Assembly (NCBI GenBank): GCA_041941305.1
Contig: JBGTQJ010000023.1
Coordinates: 1-64,000 of the forward strand
Reading direction: 5' to 3'
Length of the DNA: 64,000 nucleotides
From: JANSWP01 sp041941305
GTDB lineage: Bacteria > Bacteroidota > Bacteroidia > Chitinophagales > Saprospiraceae
Below the pieces are notes generated by a model that was not told the origin of the DNA, searched no databases, and saw nothing but the letters and a program-made list of their open reading frames with translations. The position numbers and the translations under genes are program-made. This document shows, one piece after another, positions 7,657 through 17,300 of the stretch. Position 1 is the first letter of the stretch; every line of letters begins with the position of its first letter.

Positions 7657-9690
7657 ATGAAGCAAATCATCCTTTCCTTATTTATCTTTTCTACAATTGT
7701 TCTTACTGCTCAAAATGCCGATAATGCAGCATGGCAGGTACCTGCAGAGAATATTGATCCTTCCAACTATTTTGGTGTTACCGTCGCCAATGGTATGATA
7801 GGTATTGTGTCATCGTCCAAGCCCATGCAGGTTCAGGATATGGTATTAAATGGAGTTTATGATTACTACCAAAGGGGACGCGTCTCCAATATTTTAAAGA
7901 CTTTCAATGCCTTGAATATGCGGCTTGAGATAGACGGAACCTGGGTAGATGAACGCTCCATTTCCAACTATGCCCAGACACTGGATATGCAAAAGGCGGA
8001 ATTAAAAACTACTTTTAATGTAGGAGACAAGGCAACCGTAACGCATAAAATGATGGCATTGCGGCACCTGCCATATACAGCCTTGGCAATTATTGAAATA
8101 GAGCCCCAAAAAGATATGAAGGTCATGGCGGCTAGTGTGATTGAAACCCCCAATCATTTGAAGGATGTTCGAAATTTATTTGCAGAGATAGATCGCCCAC
8201 ACGTGAAAATTCCATTGCTCACTTCTGTAGCTGAAAGCCCATCTGGTAGCCAAAAAGTAGCAGTATCCAATAGTTTTATTTTCACGGAGGGGCATGGTCA
8301 TGAACCAGATCTTATCCACGAGGATTGGGATTACAATATGCATCTCGCCAAGTTTTACAAAAACCTGAAGGCGGGCGAGAAATACGAATTTGCTATCGTT
8401 TCTTCAACCTGTGCGACTGAGCATTACGAAGATCCTCATAATGAAGCAGAGCGATTGTCCATATTTGCCATGTTGGAAGGGAAAGACCGACTACTTAAAA
8501 GACATTACCAGGCTTGGAATAAATTATGGGAAAGTGACATCACCATTGAAGGGGATTCAGAGACGACAAGAGATGTGCGATTTATGCTGTATCACTTGTA
8601 CTCCTTTGCCAGAAAAGGTACTGCTTATAGTTTGTCACCAATGGGTCTTTCTGGTTTGGGGTACAATGGACATGTATTCTGGGATACGGAATTGTGGATG
8701 TATCCACCACTTTTGATGCTCCAGCCGGAAATTGCCAAATCCATTTTGGATTACCGTTTTGAACGGTTAGGTGCAGCCAGGCAAAATGCTTTTGCTCATG
8801 GATTTGATGGCGCTATGTTTCCCTGGGAATCGGCAGATGACGGCTCGGAAGATACGCCAGTATGGGCATTGACCGGACCTTTTCAACATCACATTTCGGG
8901 CTGTGTAGGCTGGTCTTACTGGAAATACTATCAGGTAACCAAAGACAAAAATTGGTTGCAGGCGCAAGGATATCCGCTTTTAAAGGAAGTCGCCGACTTT
9001 TGGGCAAGCCGTGTGGAAAGAAACGGACCAGGACAATATGACATTAACAACGTCATCGGTGCCAACGAATGGGAAGAAAATATTGACAACAATGCCTTCA
9101 CAAACGGGATGGCAAAAACGGTTTTGCGATATGCAACTCAGGCAGCCGAAGAATTGGGTCTGAGGCCAAATCCAGACTGGAATCACGTAGCTGATAACAT
9201 TCCAATATTAAAATTTGAGGATGGCACTACGCGAGAAAACAGAACTTATGATGGGGTTATGATCAAACAAGCAGACGTCAACTTGCTCGCCTTTCCCCTC
9301 AATTTTATTACAGATGAAACCGCCATTCGACGCGATTTGGAATATTATGAACCTCGAATGTCTCCAGAGGGACCAGCGATGGGTTTTTCAGTATTGGCAG
9401 CGCTACACTCCAGGCTTGGAGATCCTGAAAAAGCTTACCAGATATTTCAGCATGCCTATAAACCCAACGAAGTACCTCCTTTTGGCGTGATATCAGAAAC
9501 TGCCGGAGGCACCAATCCCTACTTTGCTACCGGTGCAGGTGGAGCCCTTCAAGCCATCATTTCAGGTTTTGGAGGTTTGGAAATTACAGATGAAGGAATC
9601 GTTCAAGGCAAAACCAAATTGCCTGCTGCCTGGAAGTCTTTGACTATCAAAGGAGTAGGAGTAGAGAAGCAGACGTTTGTGGCGAAGTGA
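7657..9690 (+). CDS. Secreted glycoside hydrolase family 65-like protein
   Basis: A 677-aa protein with a signal peptide (residues 1-19, ending TAQ), hence periplasmic or secreted. The body is an (alpha/alpha)6-barrel of GH65 type. GYNGHVFWDTELWMYP at about 335-350 is the substrate-site signature. GANEWEENIDNNAFTN aligns with the GPDEYHEN-DNNAYTN motif of the family, placing the proton-donor Glu at residue 471. GH65 contains inverting phosphorylases and hydrolases acting on alpha-glucosides such as trehalose, maltose, kojibiose or glucosyl-galactosyl-hydroxylysine. A secreted location favours a hydrolase, because phosphorolysis is normally intracellular. The exact substrate is unknown. It has its own promoter and no sugar-transport or phosphoglucomutase neighbours, so it is not in an ordinary utilisation locus. 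Confidence 0.85.
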   Translation: MKQIILSLFIFSTIVLTAQNADNAAWQVPAENIDPSNYFGVTVANGMIGIVSSSKPMQVQDMVLNGVYDYYQRGRVSNILKTFNALNMRLEIDGTWVDERSISNYAQTLDMQKAELKTTFNVGDKATVTHKMMALRHLPYTALAIIEIEPQKDMKVMAASVIETPNHLKDVRNLFAEIDRPHVKIPLLTSVAESPSGSQKVAVSNSFIFTEGHGHEPDLIHEDWDYNMHLAKFYKNLKAGEKYEFAIVSSTCATEHYEDPHNEAERLSIFAMLEGKDRLLKRHYQAWNKLWESDITIEGDSETTRDVRFMLYHLYSFARKGTAYSLSPMGLSGLGYNGHVFWDTELWMYPPLLMLQPEIAKSILDYRFERLGAARQNAFAHGFDGAMFPWESADDGSEDTPVWALTGPFQHHISGCVGWSYWKYYQVTKDKNWLQAQGYPLLKEVADFWASRVERNGPGQYDINNVIGANEWEENIDNNAFTNGMAKTVLRYATQAAEELGLRPNPDWNHVADNIPILKFEDGTTRENRTYDGVMIKQADVNLLAFPLNFITDETAIRRDLEYYEPRMSPEGPAMGFSVLAALHSRLGDPEKAYQIFQHAYKPNEVPPFGVISETAGGTNPYFATGAGGALQAIISGFGGLEITDEGIVQGKTKLPAAWKSLTIKGVGVEKQTFVAK

Positions 9691-9726
9691 TTCAAAAAAA
9701 GCCCTCGCAACCCAAAGAGCGAGGGC
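9691..9726 (-). terminator. Rho-independent terminator facing the minus strand
   Basis: GCCCTCGC (9701-9708) pairs with GCGAGGGC (9719-9726) around a 10-nt loop. Read on the minus strand it is followed by seven T residues (9694-9700). On the plus strand no T-run follows, so it belongs to minus-strand transcription and sits about 40 bp beyond the end of the decayed sensor gene. Confidence 0.75.
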
Positions 9727-9766
9727 ATTCAAATGCCAGCCCAAACTGAAGATCAATTCAGGTCAT

Positions 9767-10393
9767 TCATAGCACAGATTTTCCGAAAGAGTAGTTTATG
9801 ATGGCAAGAGCAGAACCGGTCGCTGACCGGAGAAATGCAAATTCCACTTTTTCGAGTTCTACCTGGCTTTTTTTCAGGTTCCTGATTCTCTAACGATTCC
9901 AAATGAGCATTGCACCGATAAGGAGCAAAATAAAAAGTACCATAAACCAGGGCTTCAAATAGAATGGACTTAAGACCTGTACACTAAGGTGCAATTCCTC
10001 AGATGACCATTGCCTGCTGGAAGCTTTTCCTTTTATGATGAGCAGGTGATTTCCGAAGGGCAGTCCGCCAACCCGAATGAAGTTTTCATCAATGTAATTC
10101 CAGTCTTCATGAAGTGCCTCAATTTTCCAGGCGAAGTTGTTAAATTAGGGGTCTTTGAAATCCAGAAGTGTAAATTCAAGCCTGAATAAACCATCCTCAG
10201 GCTTTAATACAATTTGATTACTGTGTGAAATGTCGCTTGTCTTATTTACCATTTGGCCTGTCTTTCCATCCAATTGGTGGAAATTGGTGATTACCAAAGG
10301 GGCATTAAAGTCAGTTCTTCCTTCAAGAAAATCATTAGGATGGAAAGCTGTGATGCCATTCAAGCCACCAAAATAAACCAATAGCTGATACAT
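9767..10393 (-). pseudogene. Remnant of a propeller/Y_Y_Y sensor protein (probably LytS-type kinase)
   Basis: One minus-strand frame of 209 codons contains only two internal stops, TAA after LDFKDP and TAG after MLIWNR, and is otherwise coherent. It starts in the last propeller blade (VYFGGLNGITAFHPNDF), runs through a Y_Y_Y domain (FAWKIEALHEDWNYID and GLPFGNHLLIIKG), then a membrane segment (WFMVLFILLLIGAMLI) and a charged linker ending LEKVEFAFLRS. In LytS-type sensors such a linker leads into the kinase domain, which is missing. The frame ends soon after a CCGGTC hairpin at 9816, before the minus-strand terminator at 9691. The roughly 700-residue propeller that normally precedes it is also missing. 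The live adenylate cyclase at 61757 shares the propeller/Y_Y_Y architecture. Confidence 0.75.
9816..9832. repeat. CCGGTC-GCT-GACCGG hairpin, first copy
   Basis: A 6-bp stem with a GCT triloop. The 17-nt sequence CCGGTCGCTGACCGGAG recurs exactly at 22920-22936. It sits at the point where the sensor-kinase remnant stops resembling its family. Confidence 0.8.
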
Positions 10394-10567
10394 TTGATTT
10401 GTGGGAAGAAGTATTGGAAAGTCAAATATATCTTTTGGATTTTATTGAAAGAAGTAAACAGTATGAATTCGTAGGGTCCTTATGTAAAGTAAATAAATCA
10501 AAGCTTCTTAGGCGGCGAAATTCATAGGGTATGCGATTTTTATAAAGAATCATAATTGTTTAAACAT

Positions 10568-11020
10568 ATGAAAACAGGAAACATCCAATCCCTGGTAGCT
10601 GTAGCTATCGCTTTGATGGCTTTATTCATCTCGGTATGGCAAGGTTGCGAACAAAGACGACACAATCGCCTGACCGTAAAACCAATTTTAAACTTCGAAG
10701 CCATTTCACACAATAACTACAAAAGCATCCGTTTGTCAAATGATGGCTTGGGACCTGCCCTTATCACAAAGTTTTTAATTATTGAAAATGGGAAGAAGTA
10801 CAATGCAAAAGAGGGAAATCCCTGGACAAAAACGGAAGCAGTTTCCTATATACCCTACTCTGAAATGTATTATTATGATGAAGGTGCCACCGTCAAACCC
10901 ACAGAAAGTTTAAACTTATTGACCTGGAAGGCAGATAGCATTCGAATACTAAACCTGAAAGTGATAATTGAATATGAATCAATTTACGAAGAAAGTTATA
11001 AAGTAAGTAGTGACTTTTAA
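10568..11020 (+). CDS. Small membrane-anchored protein of unknown function
   Basis: A 150-aa protein with one N-terminal membrane segment (roughly residues 9-24, LVAVAIALMALFISVW) followed by a positively charged stop (EQRRHNR) and a soluble domain of about 110 residues. The soluble part has the pattern VKPILNFEA...IRLSNDGLGPALITKFLI, which I recognise from scattered bacterial proteins with a single membrane anchor, but I know no function for it. The ATG at 10568 is preferred to a TTG at 10556. It stands alone between the kinase remnant and the surface-protein block, and is followed by a palindromic repeat. Confidence 0.7.
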   Translation: MKTGNIQSLVAVAIALMALFISVWQGCEQRRHNRLTVKPILNFEAISHNNYKSIRLSNDGLGPALITKFLIIENGKKYNAKEGNPWTKTEAVSYIPYSEMYYYDEGATVKPTESLNLLTWKADSIRILNLKVIIEYESIYEESYKVSSDF

Positions 11021-11062
11021 ATCAGAAAGTAATTTTTAATCGAGACACATCCATTCCAATAA

Positions 11063-11130
11063 AAGTTCAAGTACAAGAACCAAGTTCAAGTTCAAAATTG
11101 TAATTGAACTTGATTCTTGTACTTGAACTT
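11063..11130. repeat. AAGTTCAAG-word hairpin (copy B)
   Basis: Arms at 11063-11089 and 11104-11130 pair over 26 of 27 positions around a 14-nt loop, the same loop length as copy A at 4109-4166. Both copies share the AAGTTCAAG words and the CAAGTTCAA arm end. It lies 42 bp after the small membrane-protein gene and may serve as its transcription end. Confidence 0.85.
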
Positions 11131-11271
11131 AAATAAAGCACTGACAAAAGGTAGGCTGTGAAAATCTTCTTGCTACGGTTGAGCAAAACAAGATTATTAA
11201 TAAGGGGAGTACGTGATTTTCCCTAGCCATTTCCCGAAACTTACCGATCCCTTTCTCAGTAAAACAGAGGA

Positions 11272-11302
11272 TTGTATAAGCAAAATCACAACAGTAATTT
11301 TG
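11272..11302 (+). promoter_or_regulatory. Candidate promoter of the 2251-aa adhesin gene
   Basis: TTG at 11272-11274 and TAATTTTG at 11295-11302 (exact TAnnTTTG) are 20 bp apart. Initiation around 11309 would give a leader of about 70 nt before the ATG at 11382. Confidence 0.55.
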
Positions 11303-11381
11303 CAGTACCAATTGTAAATTCCCTCTCAGACTTTCCTCCCACACTGATTACAAATACATCACGATTCAAACAAACACTGCA

Positions 11382-14300
11382 ATGAACAAACACTATTGGC
11401 TCACCGTGGCATGTATATGTCTTTTTCTGTCTGCCTCCGTTCATGCTCAAACCAATCAGGGAAGGACAACCCAATTGAGGGTCAATAAGAACACGCCACT
11501 CAAAACACAGCAATCTGAATTATCTGGAATTACCACTGCAATTAACTCGGCTTCTGCTTTAATTGAAAATACCTTTGTCGGCAATAATTGTGCTGCGGTC
11601 TCCAATATCACTTCCACTGGCAATGCAGGGGCTTTGGGCAGTTTTTCAAATGGCATGACTTCGATTGGAATGGAAGAAGGATTGTTGCTTTCTACAGGTC
11701 ATGTAGCCAATGCAGTAGGGCCAAACGCCAATTCGGGTACAACATTCAATTGGCCAAACAATGGATACGATGTGGATTTACAGCAAATTGCAGGTAGTAA
11801 TACAATTCACGACGTAGCTAAAATTGAGTTTGACTTTACGCCAACTGTTTCTATTGTCACTTTTGAATTCGTATTTGCTTCAGAAGAATACTGCGAGTAT
11901 GTCAATAGTCCCTACAATGATGTTTTTGGTTTGTTTGTTAGTGGACCTGGTATTGGTGGCAGTTATAGCGGAGGAGCACAAAATGTAGCACTGATACCTG
12001 GTACCGGAACTCCAGTTTCGGTAGCCAATGTCAATCATACGGTGAATCAAAATTGGTACATTGGCAGCATCCCGGCAGGGGATCCCTCTTTGAATCATCC
12101 AAACTGTACAGGACATCCTGGTGGCACCGGAGCTACCAATCATATTGAATACGATGGCTTTACAAAAGTGATGACAGCTACTTTGAATTTTATACCCTGC
12201 CAGACCTATCATTTTAAAATGGCAATTGCAGATGTTTATGATGATGCTTATGATTCTGCTATTTTCTTAAAAGCAAAAAGTTTTCAGATTGGTGGACAAG
12301 TTGATGCGGTAGCAATTGTGCCTTCCAATAATAATTCCAGTACTGCATTTGAAGGCTGCAGTGATGGTTATTTTGAATTTACAAGAACAGATAATGACAC
12401 CTCTTTGCCAGTTACCCTTAATTATGCGCTTTCCCCCGGAAGTACGGCTACTCCTGGAATCGATTTCGCTACATTTCCGATGGCTGTTACCATACCGGCA
12501 GGACAAATGTCCGTTCAAGTTCCGATAGAAGTGTATGCAGACCAACTTTCCGAAGGAAATGAAAGTATTATCCTGGATTTGGCGGAGCCGTGTAATTGCT
12601 CTCTTTCTACAGTTGAAATGATTATCTCAGATACAGATGCGATTTCCATTCAGGCGGCTAACGCAATGATTTGTGAAGGAGAAACAGCCAACCTTTCAGC
12701 TTCTGTCTCAGGAGGTGTGCCTGGTGTTTATACATACAACTGGAGCAATGGTGCCACTACCTCCTCAATTTCAGTAAGTCCATTAAACTCAACAACCTAT
12801 ACAGTTACCGTGAGTGACCAATGTGGCAATTCAAATAGCCATGCTGCTTTGGTAACTGTTTTTGATAACCCTACAGCCGAAATAGTTGGAAACGAAACGA
12901 TTTGTGCCAATGGAGGAAACCCCGCAATAATACAAATCAACTTTTCAGAAAGCGGTATTTGGCAATTTGTCTATTCTATCAATGGGATTCCACAACCAGC
13001 ATTGATTACTGCTAACAACCCCTTCCAATTACAAGCATTCTCTACAGGAGTATATGAAATATTGTCTGCAACATCCCCTAACGGTTGCCCCGTCCATCTT
13101 TTGGGTACAGCTCAGGTTACTGAAACGCAAATTGATTTATCTGCGAACCTTTCTGATGTCAATTGTTATGGAGGAAATGATGGTTATATTGAACTAGGCA
13201 TTTCAGGAGGTACCGCACCCTATAGTTTTTTGTGGAGCAATGGAGACATCAATCAAAATCCGACTAACTTACCACAAGGAAATTATTCAGTAACTGTAAC
13301 AGATGCAAATGGTTGTACTCAGGTTCATTCAACCACTTTAAATGAACCAACAGAATTAATTGCCTCAATTACAGGAACAAGTGCAGCTACCTGTGCAAAT
13401 CCAACAGGAGGAACCATTTCTACTATCGTTTCAGGAGGGACTTCACCTTATCAATACATGTGGAGCAATGGAGCCAATTATCAAAACCCCATTGGTTTGC
13501 CAGCAGGGTATTATACACTCACAGTGACGGATGCAAATAATTGCACCACAACCACTTCAGGCATTGTCATCTCTGATATGAAACCTCCAATCGCAGAAGC
13601 GAATGCTTTTGAAATTATCTCCTGCTATTTGGAAGAAGCATTGATCTCAGGAGCAGGAAGTACCACATCCGGTAATATGACTTATGAATGGACGACTACA
13701 GATGGCAGTATTGTTTCTGATGTCAATACCTTGTATCCAACAGTCAATCAGGGAGGTACTTATGAATTGACAGTTACGAATCTGGATAATGGCTGTACGG
13801 CTACCGCTACAGCTCAGGTTTTTGAAGATACAGAAGCACCATTTGGAGCAGCCATTCCTTCAGGGGATTTGACTTGTAAGGATACCCTTGTGACCATTGA
13901 TGGCAGCTATTCCAATTCGGGTTCAGCATATGCGTTTTTATGGTCGACCGCTGAGGGCAATATCCTTTCTCCAAACAATGTCCACGAAATTGAAGTCAAT
14001 GCTCCTGGGATGTATGAATTGGTTGTAACCAACATGGACAATGGTTGTACTTCACTTTCCGAAACCGAGATATATGGAGATTATGACTTGCCTCAGGTCG
14101 AATTTGAAGTACCCGACACCATAACTTGTATAAAAAATGAAATATCACTAGATGCGTCTAATTCAGATACTGGAAGTGAGTTTATGTATCAATGGACGAC
14201 TGTTCAGGGGAATATCATTTCCAGTGATACCAGTTTGATCACCGAAGCTAACCAGGCTGGGTTTTATACCTTAACCATTTCGAATACAACAAACGGATGT

Positions 14301-17300
14301 GTTGTTGTTGATTCCATCAAAATCGAAGTCAATCAGGAGCCACCAATAGCAGATGCCGGGTCTCATACAGAACTGAATTGCTATCATCCAACTTTGCTTT
14401 TAAATGCTGAAAATTCCAGTATTGGTAGTGAATTTCAATATACCTGGAATACCTCAGATGGAAATATTTTGAGTGGAGCATATACCTTGTTTCCAGAAAT
14501 TGATGCCCCTGGAACCTATGAATTGAGTGTTCAAAATTCCCAAAATGGATGTTTTGCCACCAGTGAAGCATTGGTAACGGCGAATTTTAATTCGCCAGTT
14601 CCCCAGATTGCACCTGCCGAAATATTAAATTGTCAGACGGAAAGCTTGTATTTAAATGCAACAGCATCTCAAACTCCAATTAATTCAAGCTTCCAATGGA
14701 CTACCTCAAACGGAAATATCCTTAATGGAGATACCTCCTTACTTGCTGAAATCAATCAGCCAGGAATTTACAATCTGCAAATTACGAATCTCAATTCTGG
14801 TTGTACGGAGAATCAAAACATTGAAATTATTGGTGATTTTGAATCACCGATTGTCACCATCAACACTCCTGAACTAATCACCTGTGACCTTACCGAAATC
14901 AACTTAATCGCCGTGAATTCCTCCCAGGGTGCTACATTCTCTTATGAATGGAGCACCCTAAACGGTTTTATTGTTTCGGGAGAAAACACCTTAATTCCAA
15001 CAGTTTCGGCTGCCGGCAACTACGAATTGAGCGTGACTGATTTGAATAACTTTTGTACAACTCAAGCAGCAATCGAAGTTTTAGCAGATGCCGATTTTCC
15101 TCAAGTAGATGCTGGTGAAGGCGAGGAGTTGGATTGTGGAAATCCTGGTGTTGAGCTAAATGGAAGTATTTCCGGAAATAGCAATCTAAGTTTCGAATGG
15201 ACAAGCACAGATGGAAATTTCACCAATAATCAGAATTCATTAAATCCAGAAGTTGATGCACCTGGAGTTTATGTGCTAACGGTAACCAATTCAGAAAATC
15301 AATGCTCGGCAAGCTCAAGTGTAACCATAACGGCGAATTTTAATTCGCCCCTTATTCACATTGAAACTCCTGAAATAATCACCTGTAATAAGCCAACTCA
15401 AATCCTTAATGCTTCAAATTCAGATTTTGGGCAAAATTTTCAAATAAACTGGAGCACCATAAATGGTAACTTTTTGATCAATCAAAACTCTTTAACACCA
15501 GAAATAGATCAACCTGGTATTTATGAATTGACGCTACAAAATGAGGACAATCAATGTATTAGTAGCCAGATCGTAGAAGTTTTTGAAAATAAAATTACTC
15601 CTGAAATAAGTATTGCTGAGCCATTATTGATCAATTGCGAAAATCCAATTATCACATTGGAGAGTGAAGTCATAGTACATACTCAAAACCTGATGTATCA
15701 ATGGCAATCATCCAATGGCAATATTGTCCTGGATGAAAACACTGCCAGCATAGAGGTAAACCAAGCTGGTATTTATGAATTGGAAGTAGTAGATGTGGAT
15801 AATGGCTGTACTGGCAATGCTGTAGTAGAAGTATTTTCCAACTTGAATTATCCAAGTTTTGAAATTTTAGACTTGCCGATTTTAACTTGTGCATCGCCTA
15901 TCGGCTCAATAGAAGTTCAGGCTGCCGGAAATTTTGAAAATGTCATTTCCAAGTGGCAATCTGCCGACGGCAATATCCTTTCGGACTCAGGTAGTTTGAA
16001 TATCCAAATTGACGCAGTTGGCAATTACACCTTGTTAACTACTGATACGATAAGCCAATGTACGACTTCCCAAAGTATTGAAATTCAGGAAGATGTCGAT
16101 TTGCCTATTGTGTTAATTGAACAAGAAGGAATGCTGGATTGCGATAATATGCAAGCGGTCTTGAATGCGGAGAATTCTTCCAATGGCAGCCATTATATTT
16201 TTGATTGGTATACATCAAATGGCAATTTTGTATCCTCAACAGATGTTTTGAATCCTGGTATTGATGCTCCTGGCATCTATACTTTGACGATTACCAACCA
16301 GGACAATAATTGCCAGAATTCAGCCAGCATCGAAGTAGAAATGAATGCAGAATTACCCTTACTCGAAATAACAATGCCTGGGAAATTGACCTGCACAAAC
16401 CCTAACCTTAAACTTCAGGCAAATGCAGATAAAGATAACCTAACGATATATTGGACTACCCAAACCGGGACAATTGAAAGCGGAGCAGAAAGTTGGAATC
16501 CTATTGTGAGTGCAGAGGGCATGTACCAGATACATGTTGCTCATGGCAGTGGAAATTGTATGGTGACGGATTCTGTTTTTGTTGAAGCTGATTTTGAAAT
16601 ACCCATCTCACAAATCGAGTTACCGCAAGCCCTAAATTGTAATTTCGCTGTTGTAACATTGGATGCCGGGGGGTCTACTTCCGGCTCCAATATCAATTTT
16701 GTGTGGAGCACTCAAAATGGCAATATTCTTTCCGGGCAAGGAACAGCAGAAATTGAGGTAAATGGAACGGGAGTTTATGAATTGTTGGTGACGAACACTG
16801 AAAACGGCTGCTCTTCGAATAGCGAAGTAGAAGTAGCAGAGGACTTTAAAGTTCCTGTTATAAATATTGCTCCTGTCTTGCCCATCACCTGCTCTAGGAA
16901 AGAAGTAACCATAGATGCTACTGCCTCGGATTCAGGATCTCCTTATTCGATTTCTTGGACAACTATTAATGGCAATATACTTTCTGGTGAAGAAACCTTG
17001 TCACCAATTGTGAATTTGTCAGCTATTTATCAATTACAAATAATAGACAACAGTAATGGTTGCACAAATACAAAAGCAGTAGCAATAAAAGATGCTCTTA
17101 ATCTGCCAGCAGTGGATGCAGGAGACGATGTTTTTCTGTTGTGTGATGAGAATAAGGCAGTGCTGGATGCCAGCAATTCTGACCAGGGTTCACAATTTAT
17201 AGTTAATTGGACAACCGAAGATGGTGTAGTAGTCGACAATCAAAATTCATTAACGCCTACCGTTTCAGGAGCAGGCAGCTATTTTTTAACTGTTCAAAAT

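Larger units (their letters stand above)
11021..11381. other. Intergenic region before the surface-protein block
   Basis: This 361-bp gap holds palindrome copy B (11063-11130) and a promoter candidate for the 2251-aa adhesin. I see no convincing gene in it. A 71-codon minus-strand frame at 11129-11344 has no recognisable features. Confidence 0.6.

Noticed and set aside
11129..11344. 71-codon minus-strand frame before the adhesin gene
   Set aside because: No motif or plausible start context. It overlaps the likely promoter and leader of the adhesin gene.
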